Below the pieces are notes generated by a model. That model was not told the origin of the DNA. It saw only the letters and a program-made list of their open reading frames with translations, and did not search any database. Made by a program: the position numbers and the translations under genes. From Desulfobacca acetoxidans (GTDB lineage: Bacteria; Desulfobacterota; Desulfobaccia; Desulfobaccales; 0-14-0-80-60-11), in NCBI GenBank assembly GCA_022736495.1, contig DZCR01000023.1, positions 1 to 28,565 of the forward strand: a DNA stretch of 28,565 nucleotides, written 5' to 3'. This document shows positions 6,865 to 15,062 of this stretch, one piece after another. Positions within the stretch are counted from its first letter, which is position 1. Each line of letters starts with the position of its first letter.

Positions 6865-8037
6865 TCAGCCGGTATGCTCTTTTTTATACAGCGGCGACAT
6901 ATCCCGTAAGGTTTGGACGATCTTCGGCATCACGTTCAGGATCTTGTCGATATCCGCCTCGGTGTTGTCAATGCCCAGGGTAAAGACCAGGGTGCCCTGG
7001 GCCAAAGCATGCCCCAGGCCGGTGCCGATGAGCACGTGCGAGGCCCTGAGCGACCCGGAGGCGCAGGCAGACCGCGTGGCCACGATGATGCCTTCCTCGT
7101 CCAGCATGAGCACCAGGCTCTCGCCTTCGATGTATTCCACGGACACAGAGTACAGGTGCGGCAAGCACTGGGTGGGATGGCCGTTAACCCTGATCTCGGG
7201 GATGCGCTCGTTTAACCCTCTGGCCAGGCGATCTTTAAGGGCCTGGATTCGAGGCAGGCGTTCGGGCATCTCCAGGCGGGCCAACTCCGCAGCCGCGCCC
7301 ATGCCCACAATGCCGATAAGGTTTTCCGTCCCGGCCCGGCGCTTGTTCTCCTGGAGGCCGCCGTCGATGAAAGGCCAGATGGGCGTGCCCTTGCGGACAT
7401 ACAGGGCGCCCACCCCCGGGGGTCCGTAGAACTGGTTGGCGGCCATACTCAGGAGATTCACCCCCAACTGCTCCACGTCCACGGGGATGATGCCGGTGGC
7501 GGCCACCGCGTCGGTATGCATCATCACTTTGTTTTTCTTGGCGATCTTGGCGATGTCGGCGATGGGTTCGATGGTGCCGATCTCGTTGTTGGCCAGCATA
7601 ATGCTAATGAGAATGGTCTCCGGGGTGATGGCCTTTTCCACCGCCGCCGGGTCAACCAGACCGTATTTGTCCACGTCCAGAGAGGTAACCCGATAATCCA
7701 GGAGCCGGAGGGTCCGGAGGGAATTCAACACCGACTTGTGCTCGATGTTGGAGGTGATAATGTGACGGCCCTTTTCCCGCAGCCCGATGGCGATCCCCTT
7801 GATGGCGTGATTGACGGACTCAGTCCCGCCGGAACCGAACACCACCTCTTTAGGATCGGCGTTGATCAAAGCCGCCACCTGGCCCCGGGCCTTCTCCAGG
7901 GCTGCGGCCGCCGGCTGCCCCACCTGGTTATCGCTGGATGGGTTGCCGAACACGGTTTCGATATAATTGATCATGGCCTCCTTCACCGCGGGGAGAAGGG
8001 GGGTGGCCGCAAGATGGTCGAGATAGATTACGCCCAT
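6865..8037 (-). CDS. NifS/IscS-like protein lacking the PLP lysine
   Basis: Overall this 390-residue protein is a group I cysteine desulfurase: IYLDHLAATPL, FGNPSS, GGTESVNHAI, NIEHKSV, LANNEIGTIEPI, HTDAV and the sulfur-accepting C325 in TRSACASGSL. However, the lysine that forms the Schiff base with PLP (K202 in Azotobacter NifS, in a GHK context) is Gln here. The segment reads AANQFYGPPGVG, and Q202 is codon CAG at 7432-7434. The Asn of TESNN is Val, and Gln of DAVQA is Ala, so the PLP pocket is changed in several places. Archaeoglobus fulgidus IscS is a known case with Asp at this position that lacks desulfurase activity and lends its Cys as a cluster ligand to IscU. The end MSPLYKK also resembles that protein. 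It is 30 bases downstream of the scaffold gene, with a GAGGA box before the ATG. Calling it an active desulfurase would be unsafe. Confidence 0.93.
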   Translation of the reverse strand: MGVIYLDHLAATPLLPAVKEAMINYIETVFGNPSSDNQVGQPAAAALEKARGQVAALINADPKEVVFGSGGTESVNHAIKGIAIGLREKGRHIITSNIEHKSVLNSLRTLRLLDYRVTSLDVDKYGLVDPAAVEKAITPETILISIMLANNEIGTIEPIADIAKIAKKNKVMMHTDAVAATGIIPVDVEQLGVNLLSMAANQFYGPPGVGALYVRKGTPIWPFIDGGLQENKRRAGTENLIGIVGMGAAAELARLEMPERLPRIQALKDRLARGLNERIPEIRVNGHPTQCLPHLYSVSVEYIEGESLVLMLDEEGIIVATRSACASGSLRASHVLIGTGLGHALAQGTLVFTLGIDNTEADIDKILNVMPKIVQTLRDMSPLYKKEHTG

Positions 8038-8067
8038 GACAGTATCCTCATCTTTCGAGCCGGGGTA

Positions 8068-8592
8068 TCAGTGGTCATGCTCATGAGGGATTTCCTTGCC
8101 GCAGAAGATGCACATGGGGGAGTCTTCCTCCACCTTCTTTTCGCAATAGGGACAATAGCAACCTTCGCCTTTCTGCTTGTGATGCGGCTCTTTGTCCAGG
8201 TCGCTGTCTACCACCTTTCCGGCCTTGCGGTCCAGGTAATTCTTGATGGCGGAGTGCAGGGCATCGGCCCCCAGGTTGGAACAGTGCAGCTTGTTGGGCG
8301 GCAGCCCCCCCAGGGCCTCGGCCACATCCGCGTTGGTGATCTTCATAGCCTCTTGCAGGGTTTTGCCCTTGGCCATTTCCGTGATCATGCTGGAAACCGC
8401 GATGGCCGCGCCACAGCCAAACGTCTTAAACTTGACGTCAACGATTTTGTCATTTTCGACCTTGATAAACACATTCATCATGTCCCCGCACACGGGGTTG
8501 CCGACTTCGCCCACCCCATCGGCCTGCAGGATTTCTCCCACATTGCGGGGATTCTTAAAGTGGTCCAGAACTATCGGGGAATAAGAAGCCAT
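8068..8592 (-). CDS. NifU/IscU-type Fe-S scaffold with C-terminal zinc ribbon
   Basis: The N-terminal domain (1-125) is an IscU/NifU-N scaffold, on which [2Fe-2S] and [4Fe-4S] clusters are built before transfer. The cluster ligands are all present: C35 and D37 in GNPVCGD, C60 in FGCGAAIA, and C104 in KLHCSNLG. The canonical FGCGSAIA has Ala in place of Ser. After a His/Lys-rich linker comes a four-cysteine knuckle pair, CPYC (147-150) and CIFC (161-164), and a His-rich end. This is probably a small zinc ribbon not found in classical IscU. The protein has 174 residues. AGAAGGAT precedes the ATG, and it is the first gene of an operon with the NifS-like protein. Confidence 0.95.
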   Translation of the reverse strand: MASYSPIVLDHFKNPRNVGEILQADGVGEVGNPVCGDMMNVFIKVENDKIVDVKFKTFGCGAAIAVSSMITEMAKGKTLQEAMKITNADVAEALGGLPPNKLHCSNLGADALHSAIKNYLDRKAGKVVDSDLDKEPHHKQKGEGCYCPYCEKKVEEDSPMCIFCGKEIPHEHDH

Positions 8593-8638
8593 ATCCTTCT
8601 CCCATTAAGGTGATTTCGACAAATAGTTTCTATTATAA

Positions 8639-8667
8639 ATATTAAGGTTTATACGGTTAAGGGTCAA
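8639..8667 (-). promoter_or_regulatory. Sigma70-type promoter of the NifU-NifS operon
   Basis: On the minus strand TTGACC (complement of 8662-8667) is followed by a 17-base spacer and TAATAT (complement of 8639-8644), about 45 bases before the NifU start. The surroundings are strongly AT-rich compared with the genes. No IscR-type palindrome was recognised in it. Confidence 0.65.
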
Positions 8668-8801
8668 GACCGAACCGGCCTCACCCGCAGGAATTCTTTG
8701 GATGAAGGCGCTTTTTCAGCACAGGCGCTCAGTTTGGGAAAAACGCGGCCCTGCGAAATTTTGCTGGCCATCGGCGGCAATCCAGGTACAATCGTCTTAC
8801 T

Positions 8802-8830
8802 TTAGGGGTATGGCGCCGCCATGCCCCTAA
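8802..8830. repeat. Near-perfect 29-bp palindrome
   Basis: TTAGGGGTATGGCG (8802-8815) is mirrored by CGCCATGCCCCTAA (8817-8830) with one wobble and a single central base. It lies upstream of the hypothetical gene at 8889 with no T-tract. It could be a protein-binding palindrome or a relic of a dispersed repeat. The rest of the 295-base gap holds only the NifU promoter. Confidence 0.55.
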
Positions 8831-8888
8831 GAAGCAAGGCCCTTTAGGTCTTCTTGCATTTTGTTGAGCTACCCCCCACGAGGCTGCC

Positions 8889-9401
8889 ATGTTGATACCC
8901 TGCAACCGATTTCAGGCCAGCTTTGCCGATCCGGGGATCAGGCTGGAACTGAAAACCCCGGCACCCATCATGTGGGACGAGCATGGCGGCACGTTCGTCC
9001 TTAAAGTGAGCGACCCGGAAGTGGTCGCAATGGCCAACCCCCCGGCGGACTCCGGCTGCCGTCTGGACATCTCCCTGACCCCGGGCGCCGATCTCATCCG
9101 CGCCCTGGAAGAATTTGCCGGCCTGCATCAGCTTCCCCTAGCCCCGCCCACGGCCCCGGACCTGGAAGAAGACGCCCTTTTGGCCGCCTGCCACCTGCCG
9201 GGTCAAAACCTCTTTGTCTTCGCCGAAGAACCCACCCTGACGGCCGTTAGGCGCGGTGAGGCCGTGGAACTGGCGATCCTGGGCAATTTCAAAACCCGGC
9301 GGGTTCCCTGCCAGACCACCGACATGGTCATTCACCTCACCAAAGCCGCCATGGCGAAGTTAGTAGCGTTTATGCTCTGCCAGGCCCGGACCGGACGATA
9401 G
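8889..9401 (+). CDS. Conserved hypothetical protein
   Basis: This soluble protein of 170 residues has no signal peptide and no membrane helix. Its codon use (GC-rich third positions) matches neighbouring genes, and ACGAGG precedes the ATG, so it looks like a real gene. It is acidic in the middle (PDLEEDALLAA) and contains three scattered cysteines. The strands near FVLKVSDPEVVAMA and AVELAILGNFKTRRVPC suggest an alpha/beta or beta fold. I recognise no domain. It is alone between divergent and convergent neighbours. Confidence 0.65.
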   Translation: MLIPCNRFQASFADPGIRLELKTPAPIMWDEHGGTFVLKVSDPEVVAMANPPADSGCRLDISLTPGADLIRALEEFAGLHQLPLAPPTAPDLEEDALLAACHLPGQNLFVFAEEPTLTAVRRGEAVELAILGNFKTRRVPCQTTDMVIHLTKAAMAKLVAFMLCQARTGR

Positions 9402-9431
9402 GGCGGCACGCCATTTCAGACCGGTTTTTTC

Positions 9432-9502
9432 TGTCATCCGAAGGGAGTAAAGCATCTCAGCCTATCGAAAAACCGAGATTCTTCGCTGCGCTCAGAATGA
9501 CA
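9432..9502. repeat. Dispersed intergenic inverted repeat (TGTCAT...ATGACA)
   Basis: The element begins TGTCAT and ends with the inverse ATGACA, with GCATCTCAG and GAGATTCTTCGCTGCG inside. The right part (ATTCTTCGCTGCGCTCAGAATGACA) is a very common bacterial intergenic repeat, often non-autonomous and mobile. It fills the gap between the hypothetical gene at 8889-9401 and the converging membrane protein gene. Confidence 0.65.
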
Positions 9503-9588
9503 ATACTTAAGTTTTGCAATGGAGTGTAATAGCTCATATCCCAGGGGCATCGCGAACCTCGTCCCTATTCTTCCGCAGCAGAGATTCC

Positions 9589-11220
9589 TTAATTAACCAA
9601 AAGATTGGGCGGCAGTTTGTTGAATTGGCTGCGGTACCGGAGTTGACTCCCGGCGAACAACAGGGAAAAGATATTGTGATCGTCGGTTATCGGGCGAGGG
9701 TCTTTCAAACGGGTGCGGTCCACCAAACGGGCGCCCATCAGGGTTTCGTAATCCTTGGCGGACATGTTGGCCCGATCGGCCAATTTGATCGCCACTTCCG
9801 GGGTCAGAGGTTCATTGGCCGCCACCATGCAGGCGCTGCTCACCAGGCCGGTAGAGGGGGGGGAGCGCAGTTCCAGGACATAAGGAAATGCGGCGCTGAC
9901 GGTGGCCAAAATGGATTCGTTGGCACTATCATTATTTGGATCGAAATAGGTATTGATAATCACAACCCCGCCGGGCCGCAAACAGGTCCGCACTTCCCGG
10001 AAAAACTCCACGGTCAGCAGATAATCCGGGGTGCAATCCCCCTGAAAAAGGTCCGTGACCACCAAATCATACCCTTGGCGGTGGCGGCGAACAAAGGTCC
10101 GGGCGTCCTCGATATGAACTTTGATACCCCGGGGATCGAAGTTAAAAAACTCCATAGCCGCCTGTAAAGAGTTGGGATTAATTTCCACCGCGGTAACGTC
10201 CAGCCCCTTGTGGTGCAGATAGCGGGGGATGAGCCCGGCCGCTACTCCCAGAACCAAAGCATTCTTGGCCGAGGGCGCATAGGCGTCTGCCAGGCGGACC
10301 ATGAATTCGGTGTGGTCCAAGACCACGCCGTCTTCAGTTACCATATTTTGGATGATGCCGTCCTGAAGGTAGGCTATAGCAGGTTTTCTCCCTTCGCCTT
10401 CAGGAATCACGGCCAAAACCTTGATGTTGCCAAACACCGAACTGTATTCGGCCAAGACCTTAAAACCTTTGCCGATATCGCTCATACTGGCGAGCAATTT
10501 TAAATAGGCGGGCTGCGCCATCAGCAAACCGCCGCTCAACAGCAAGACGATCACCCCACCTCCGACCAGGCGTTTTTTATGGCCCCCGGGAATCTCCCGG
10601 TTGAGCAAGGCCATCCCCCCCACCACGAGCCCCAACCCCAGGCTCATCCAGAGCAGGGCGCGAAAGTTGGTCAAATTGGGGATCAGGAGAAACGCGGTCA
10701 GCAATACCCCCGCCACCGACCCCACCGTGCTGATAAAAAATATCCGGCCGGCGCCGCCATCGCCGGAGGCTCTGGCATCGCGATCGAGCGCAATAAGCAG
10801 AGGGTTCATGGCAGAAAGCACGACCAACGGCACGGCCAGCAGGAGGGTGCCGCCCAGAAAGCTGGCCATAACCAGATTTATGGTCGCCAGCCGAGGAAAC
10901 ACGACAGGGTAAATTGCCGTGGCGATAACGATATAGAGCGCGGCCCACAGCGGCGCAGCCAGTAAAATTTGCTGCAAGCCGTTTTTGTCCCGGCGCTGGG
11001 AAATCTGCCCCCCAAGCCGGTAACCCAGGGCCAAAAAAATCAGGGTGATGGAGAGAATCCCGGCCCAGATATAAAGACTGACGCCAAAATACGGGGTCAT
11101 AATCCTCGAGGAGAGAACTTCCAGTGACAGGGTGATCGCCCCGGTAATAAAGATCAGCACTTCATACTGCCGGTAGGAGAGCGGCTGGGCCTTCTCGCTG
11201 ATAGCTTTCTTTTTTTTCAC
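9589..11220 (-). CDS. Membrane-anchored polyamine synthase-like protein
   Basis: The first 240 residues hold about seven hydrophobic helices (for example LIFITGAITLSLEVL and IWAGILSITLIFLALGY). The rest is a Rossmann domain of the spermidine synthase superfamily, with the nucleotide loop LVLGVAAG, the acidic strand end VTAVEINP, DARTFV, YDLVVTDLF and LRPGGVVIINTY. In true spermidine synthases the YD...D segment continues with a second catalytic Asp (STDP-like). Here it reads LFQGDCTPDY, so real polyamine synthesis is doubtful, and a methyl- or aminopropyl-transferase acting near the membrane is possible. It has 543 residues, a GTG start at 11220 and no obvious Shine-Dalgarno. No SAM decarboxylase gene is nearby. 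Confidence 0.85.
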   Translation of the reverse strand: MKKKKAISEKAQPLSYRQYEVLIFITGAITLSLEVLSSRIMTPYFGVSLYIWAGILSITLIFLALGYRLGGQISQRRDKNGLQQILLAAPLWAALYIVIATAIYPVVFPRLATINLVMASFLGGTLLLAVPLVVLSAMNPLLIALDRDARASGDGGAGRIFFISTVGSVAGVLLTAFLLIPNLTNFRALLWMSLGLGLVVGGMALLNREIPGGHKKRLVGGGVIVLLLSGGLLMAQPAYLKLLASMSDIGKGFKVLAEYSSVFGNIKVLAVIPEGEGRKPAIAYLQDGIIQNMVTEDGVVLDHTEFMVRLADAYAPSAKNALVLGVAAGLIPRYLHHKGLDVTAVEINPNSLQAAMEFFNFDPRGIKVHIEDARTFVRRHRQGYDLVVTDLFQGDCTPDYLLTVEFFREVRTCLRPGGVVIINTYFDPNNDSANESILATVSAAFPYVLELRSPPSTGLVSSACMVAANEPLTPEVAIKLADRANMSAKDYETLMGARLVDRTRLKDPRPITDDHNIFSLLFAGSQLRYRSQFNKLPPNLLVN

Positions 11221-11313
11221 GGTTTTGAGCGATTAAAAGGCATTGAATTTTTCCCATCATAGCAAATCATGGCTGACCCGGGCAAGCAGATTGCTGGCGG
11301 GGAATAAATTCGG

Positions 11314-13299
11314 CTAAGCCAACGAAACCTTGATCTGATCTTCCCGAGGATTGACGCGGTCCAGGCGGACCAGCACGGTATCTCCCGGGGATAGCTTCAC
11401 GCTGGCCGGGGCCGCCATAAAGAGTTCCAGCAAAATATCCGGCAACATCAGGCGGTAGCGGTGCGGCAGGCTGTCCAGCACCAGGGCCTCCAGCTTTTGC
11501 CCAACCCGGGTGGACAGGTGCTTCAGGAGCCAGTAACGGAGACGCCGGGTTTTCAACAGCCCGGCCCGCCGCATGGCCGGCTCGATGGTGGTCAAGATCT
11601 GCTCCAAATCAGCCGGGGTATAGATGGGCGGGTGGCCGCTGACCACCGCCAGGAGCTGGCGGTGGATCACCAGATCCAGGTAACGGCGGATGGGAGAGGT
11701 GGCAAAGGTATAGCAGGGCAGCCCCAGACCCCAGTGGGGCGAAGGCGTCAGGTCCATGACTACCCGGCTCAGACGGCGCCGGTCCTGCCAGAGTTCCAGC
11801 CGGCCTTTGTCCCCAACGGGTTTGATGGGCTCCCGGGGGTCGGGTTGGCCGCGGTAGAGGGCGGCAATGCCTTGATCCGCCAGGAACTGGGCGGCCAGGG
11901 AGTTGGCCAGCACCATGGCTTCGGCCACCAGCTGGTGGCTTAAGGTCTCCTGGTCTTCCACCACCATCTGGGTCTCGCCCTGGGGTGTAAAAGTAACCCA
12001 GACCTCGGGCAACTTCAGCTCATAGCCGCCCCGGGCCAAACGCCGTTCCTTGAGCCGGTGGGACAGATGGGACAGCGTGATCAACTGCTGATCCTGGGTC
12101 AGGAGATCATCCACTTCATGATAGGTCAGGCGCCGCTGCACCTTAATAAGGCTGGGGACAATCTCCCAGTCTTTGAGCTCCGCGTCCGGAGTCAGAGTCA
12201 CCAGAAAGCTTAAGGCCAGGCGCTCCTGGTGGACCAGCAGGCTGACGGTGTCTTCCGAGAGTTCCTCCGGCAGCATCGGCAACCGCCGCTCCGGCAGGTA
12301 GATGGAGGTTCCCCGGGCCTGCGCCTCCAGGTCCAGAGGAGTTCGGGGCGTCACGTGGGCCGAAACGTCGGCAATGTGAATTCCCAGGCGCCAGCCGTCC
12401 GCCACTGCTTCCAGGCTCAAGGCGTCGTCGAAATCCCGGGTGCGCTCCCCGTCAATGGTAATGATCGCCAGGCTGGTCAGGTCCCGCCGCTGGGCCGCAT
12501 AAAGATCGGGAGGCGAGGTCTGGGCCACCTGCCGGGCCAGGGCCAGGGCCTCCGGGGAGAATTCCAAGGGGACTTCCAGCCGGTGGAGATCCAGGTCTTC
12601 ATCTTCCTGAAAGACCCCCAGCCGCACCAGCAGGCGAAACGGGGCCTCCGCCGGGTTGAGCCGGGCTTTGTCCAATAAGCCCTTGCCCTCGAGATAATCC
12701 GGGGCCTCGGCCCCCCACAGGGCCATCTGGCGCAAGAGTCCGACAACCCGGTCTTTCCAGAGGCCGGCCCCCCTGGCCTGGCCTTCCAAAACCGCTTTCA
12801 GCCAGGCGCCGATCTCTTCGGCCTCCTGGCGCCGCGCCAATTCCCGGCAAAGCTGTTCCTTCAGAAGTTCTACTACTTCTGGGGGGTTGGGAATCACCAG
12901 ACCGTCTTTCAGCTTAAAGAGAAACCGGTCGTCCCTGAGGCTCCGCCCCATGGCAGCCACGCGGTCCGGGTCGGACCGGCCAAACCACAGGTCGGCCATC
13001 TCCGTCACCGATATGACTTGGTCTTCGGCGGCCAAAAGCTCCCACAGTTCTTCCAGATTGATGTCGGCTTTGAGAGCCTCGCGCGTCCTGGCGATATCTT
13101 CCAGGCGGTTCAACATCTCCTGGCGGGACAGGGTGGCGATGGCTAGGCGGGGGCCGGCATGGAGGATGCGCTTGGGGGCCAGGGTAATCTCGCGGCTGGA
13201 CTGGCTCAGCACCTGGAGCCGCTCGCCCTTCAGGTCTAGGACGACGGCGCAGAAGATGCGCTTTTCTTCGAAGAATTCGACAATATCGCCAGGTTCCAT
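11314..13299 (-). CDS. RNase II/RNase R family exoribonuclease
   Basis: RNB-domain enzymes degrade RNA 3' to 5' with two metal ions. The catalytic aspartates are in TIDGERTRDFDDALS (D283, D289, D291 and D292). The following ADVSAHV, YLPERRLPMLPEELSE and FATSPIRRYLDLVIHRQL blocks cover the rest of the RNB domain (about 270-585). The N-terminal 250 residues include a beta domain (EPGDIVEFFEEKR) and a winged-helix-like part rather than two clear cold-shock domains. The C-terminal 60 residues are S1-like (SPGDTVLVRLDRVNP). The ATG at 13299 gives 661 residues. The open frame extends upstream to a TTG at 13401, but those 34 residues do not resemble the family. No clear ribosome site was seen. Confidence 0.9.
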   Translation of the reverse strand: MEPGDIVEFFEEKRIFCAVVLDLKGERLQVLSQSSREITLAPKRILHAGPRLAIATLSRQEMLNRLEDIARTREALKADINLEELWELLAAEDQVISVTEMADLWFGRSDPDRVAAMGRSLRDDRFLFKLKDGLVIPNPPEVVELLKEQLCRELARRQEAEEIGAWLKAVLEGQARGAGLWKDRVVGLLRQMALWGAEAPDYLEGKGLLDKARLNPAEAPFRLLVRLGVFQEDEDLDLHRLEVPLEFSPEALALARQVAQTSPPDLYAAQRRDLTSLAIITIDGERTRDFDDALSLEAVADGWRLGIHIADVSAHVTPRTPLDLEAQARGTSIYLPERRLPMLPEELSEDTVSLLVHQERLALSFLVTLTPDAELKDWEIVPSLIKVQRRLTYHEVDDLLTQDQQLITLSHLSHRLKERRLARGGYELKLPEVWVTFTPQGETQMVVEDQETLSHQLVAEAMVLANSLAAQFLADQGIAALYRGQPDPREPIKPVGDKGRLELWQDRRRLSRVVMDLTPSPHWGLGLPCYTFATSPIRRYLDLVIHRQLLAVVSGHPPIYTPADLEQILTTIEPAMRRAGLLKTRRLRYWLLKHLSTRVGQKLEALVLDSLPHRYRLMLPDILLELFMAAPASVKLSPGDTVLVRLDRVNPREDQIKVSLA

Positions 13300-13517
13300 G
13301 TGGCCAAAACGTAACAAAATCCCTGGAAAAGTCAATGAGGACAGTTTTCGGTGAGTTTCTCGCTGATCCCCAAAGCCAGGGGGCGAGGTCTGATAAATCA
13401 AAAAAATGTTTGAATATCTTTTGATTTAAGCAAAAATATCGATGTCAGTAAATGCAGGGGCCTGGGGTAAGGCGCTGGACGTTACTGGACACTGAAACTG
13501 AAAACCGAAGACTTATC

Positions 13518-14261
13518 ATGCGCTTGGCCATCATTGCCGATATACACAGTAACTTGGAAGCCCTGGACCGCGTGCTGACCCGGATCGACGCCGAAAGGGT
13601 AGAGGTCATCTTGAACCTGGGCGACCTCGTGGGCTATAATGCCAGTCCCAATGAATGCCTGGAGTTGCTCAAGACCCGGAAGGTGTGGAGTCTGGCGGGC
13701 AACCATGACCTGGCCTTGTTCGATTCTGAACGGGCCCAACATTTTAATATCATCGCTCACCAGGCCTTGATGTGGTCCAGGGAGCAGATCCGTCCGGAAT
13801 TTCTAAAATTTCTCCAGGGCTTGCCCTTGCTGCGGGAACAGCCGGGCTCGTTTCTGGCCTGTCATGGCACCCCCGCCAGCCCGGACACCTATATTGCTTA
13901 TCACTTCCAGGGCAAACAGGTCTTGAAGCATTTGCTCAGTCACCCGCACATCCGGGTGTGCTTTTTCGGCCATACCCACCGGCGGGCCTTGTGGTACCGG
14001 GATATTCGGGGCAAGGTCGCTGTGCGCCCGATCTCGCCTGCCAAAATAATCTTATCCCCAGAGGAGCACTATCTCATCAATCCCGGCAGCGTGGGCCAGC
14101 CCCGGGACGGCAACCCGGAAGCGGCCTACGCCATTTTCGACGATGAGGAGTTGAGCATTCATTTCAAGTCGGTCCCTTATGATATCGCCGGGGCCCAACG
14201 CCGCATCCTGGCCGCCGGGCTGCCGGCCTTTCTGGCTGAGCGCCTGGCCCTGGGGGCGTGA
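13518..14261 (+). CDS. Calcineurin-like metallophosphoesterase
   Basis: The two-metal phosphoesterase motifs appear in order: DIHSN (residues 8-12), GDLVGY, GNHD, a CHGTP segment and GHTHR. Members hydrolyse phosphomonoesters or diesters, and the YfcE/MJ0936 type acts on small substrates. The true target is not readable. The start used is the ATG at 13518, giving MRLAIIADIHSN. An in-frame ATG at 13452 would add a 22-residue unlike leader. The product has 247 residues and is soluble. It is divergent from the exoribonuclease, and a repeat element follows it. Confidence 0.9.
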   Translation: MRLAIIADIHSNLEALDRVLTRIDAERVEVILNLGDLVGYNASPNECLELLKTRKVWSLAGNHDLALFDSERAQHFNIIAHQALMWSREQIRPEFLKFLQGLPLLREQPGSFLACHGTPASPDTYIAYHFQGKQVLKHLLSHPHIRVCFFGHTHRRALWYRDIRGKVAVRPISPAKIILSPEEHYLINPGSVGQPRDGNPEAAYAIFDDEELSIHFKSVPYDIAGAQRRILAAGLPAFLAERLALGA

Positions 14262-14264
14262 GGG

Positions 14265-14506
14265 AGCAGTTAGCGGTTAGCGGTTAGCAGTTAGCCGAAA
14301 TTGCCTGGTCAGCGTTCCTGGCTTTGGAGCTACAACGCACTATGGTTATTTTTAATAAGCTACTGTCGCAGCCTCAGACTTCAGCCTGCCTGGACCAAAC
14401 CATACGGCTACCTTTGAAGTCTTTTTATATAGGTCAATTCTGTATTAGCCCTGGACTGACTAATAATTGCTAATTGCTATTTAACTGCTAACTGCTAACG
14501 GCTAAG
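14265..14506. repeat. MITE-like element with GTTAGC-rich inverted ends
   Basis: Four tandem copies of GTTAGCN occupy 14269-14296. Inverted copies of the same unit (TGCTAAC and GGCTAA) occupy about 14468-14506. The 170 bases between have no reading frame and contain a GCAGCCTCAGACTTCAGCCTGCC segment. The ends could pair into a long imperfect stem. The right end runs into the AAGGAG ribosome site of the acetyltransferase gene. Confidence 0.6.
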
Positions 14507-14516
14507 GAGCGAGAAC

Positions 14517-15062
14517 ATGGTATACCACAAAGAGGGGGTGTTGAAAGACGGCAGCCGGGTGATCCTGCGGCCCATGGTCCAGGAGGATCGGGAGAAACTC
14601 TTGGAATTCTTCCGAGGTCTCGATGCCAAGGAATTGAGCTTCCTGCGCAATGACGTGCGGGACTCGGCCGTGATCGATCATTGGGTGAATCACATCGACT
14701 ACAACCGGGTCTTTCCCCTGTTGGCGGAGGCCGAAGGCCGGATCGTGGGGGACGCTTCCCTGCACATGCGCAAGGTAGGATGGAAGCGCCATCTGGGCAA
14801 CGTACGCGTAGTGGTGACCAGAGACTACCAAAACCGGGGCTTGGGCACCCTTCTGATTAACGAAATCGTCGAACTGGCCGGGGAATTCGGCCTGGAAAAG
14901 CTGGTGGCCGAAGTTCACCTCCAGGCGCTGGGAGCTATTGCCGTGTTCAAAAAGGCGGGGTTTTCGGTCAAGGCCGTGTTCGAAGACCTGGTCAAGGACC
15001 CGGCCGGCCAGAGCAGCGACCTGGTGGTGATGGTCTGTGATGTCCAAGCCCGGGATAAATAA
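14517..15062 (+). CDS. GNAT family N-acetyltransferase
   Basis: GNAT enzymes move an acetyl group from acetyl-CoA to an amine on a protein, antibiotic or metabolite. The protein has 181 residues in one domain. The N-terminal part (LRPMVQEDREKLLEFF) is typical. Motif A with the pyrophosphate loop is VVVTRDYQNRGLGTLLIN (Q/RxxGxG), and the C-terminal AIAVFKKAGF motif B is clear. Substrate unknown. A good AAGGAG lies before the ATG, and it comes from the very end of the GTTAGC repeat element, so the element may supply the translation signal. Confidence 0.93.
   Translation: MVYHKEGVLKDGSRVILRPMVQEDREKLLEFFRGLDAKELSFLRNDVRDSAVIDHWVNHIDYNRVFPLLAEAEGRIVGDASLHMRKVGWKRHLGNVRVVVTRDYQNRGLGTLLINEIVELAGEFGLEKLVAEVHLQALGAIAVFKKAGFSVKAVFEDLVKDPAGQSSDLVVMVCDVQARDK

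Noticed and set aside
7516..8613. A 365-codon open frame on the plus strand opposite the NifU and NifS genes
   Set aside because: It is the antisense shadow of two clear family members. Its composition (many His, Gly, Asp and Val in runs) matches no protein and there is no ribosome site.
13300..13401. A 34-residue extension of the exoribonuclease from a TTG at 13401
   Set aside because: The extra residues are unlike the family, and the start is a rare codon without a ribosome site.
14265..14506. CRISPR array
   Set aside because: The repeated unit is only seven bases with no spacers of constant length, and the second cluster is inverted. There are no cas genes.
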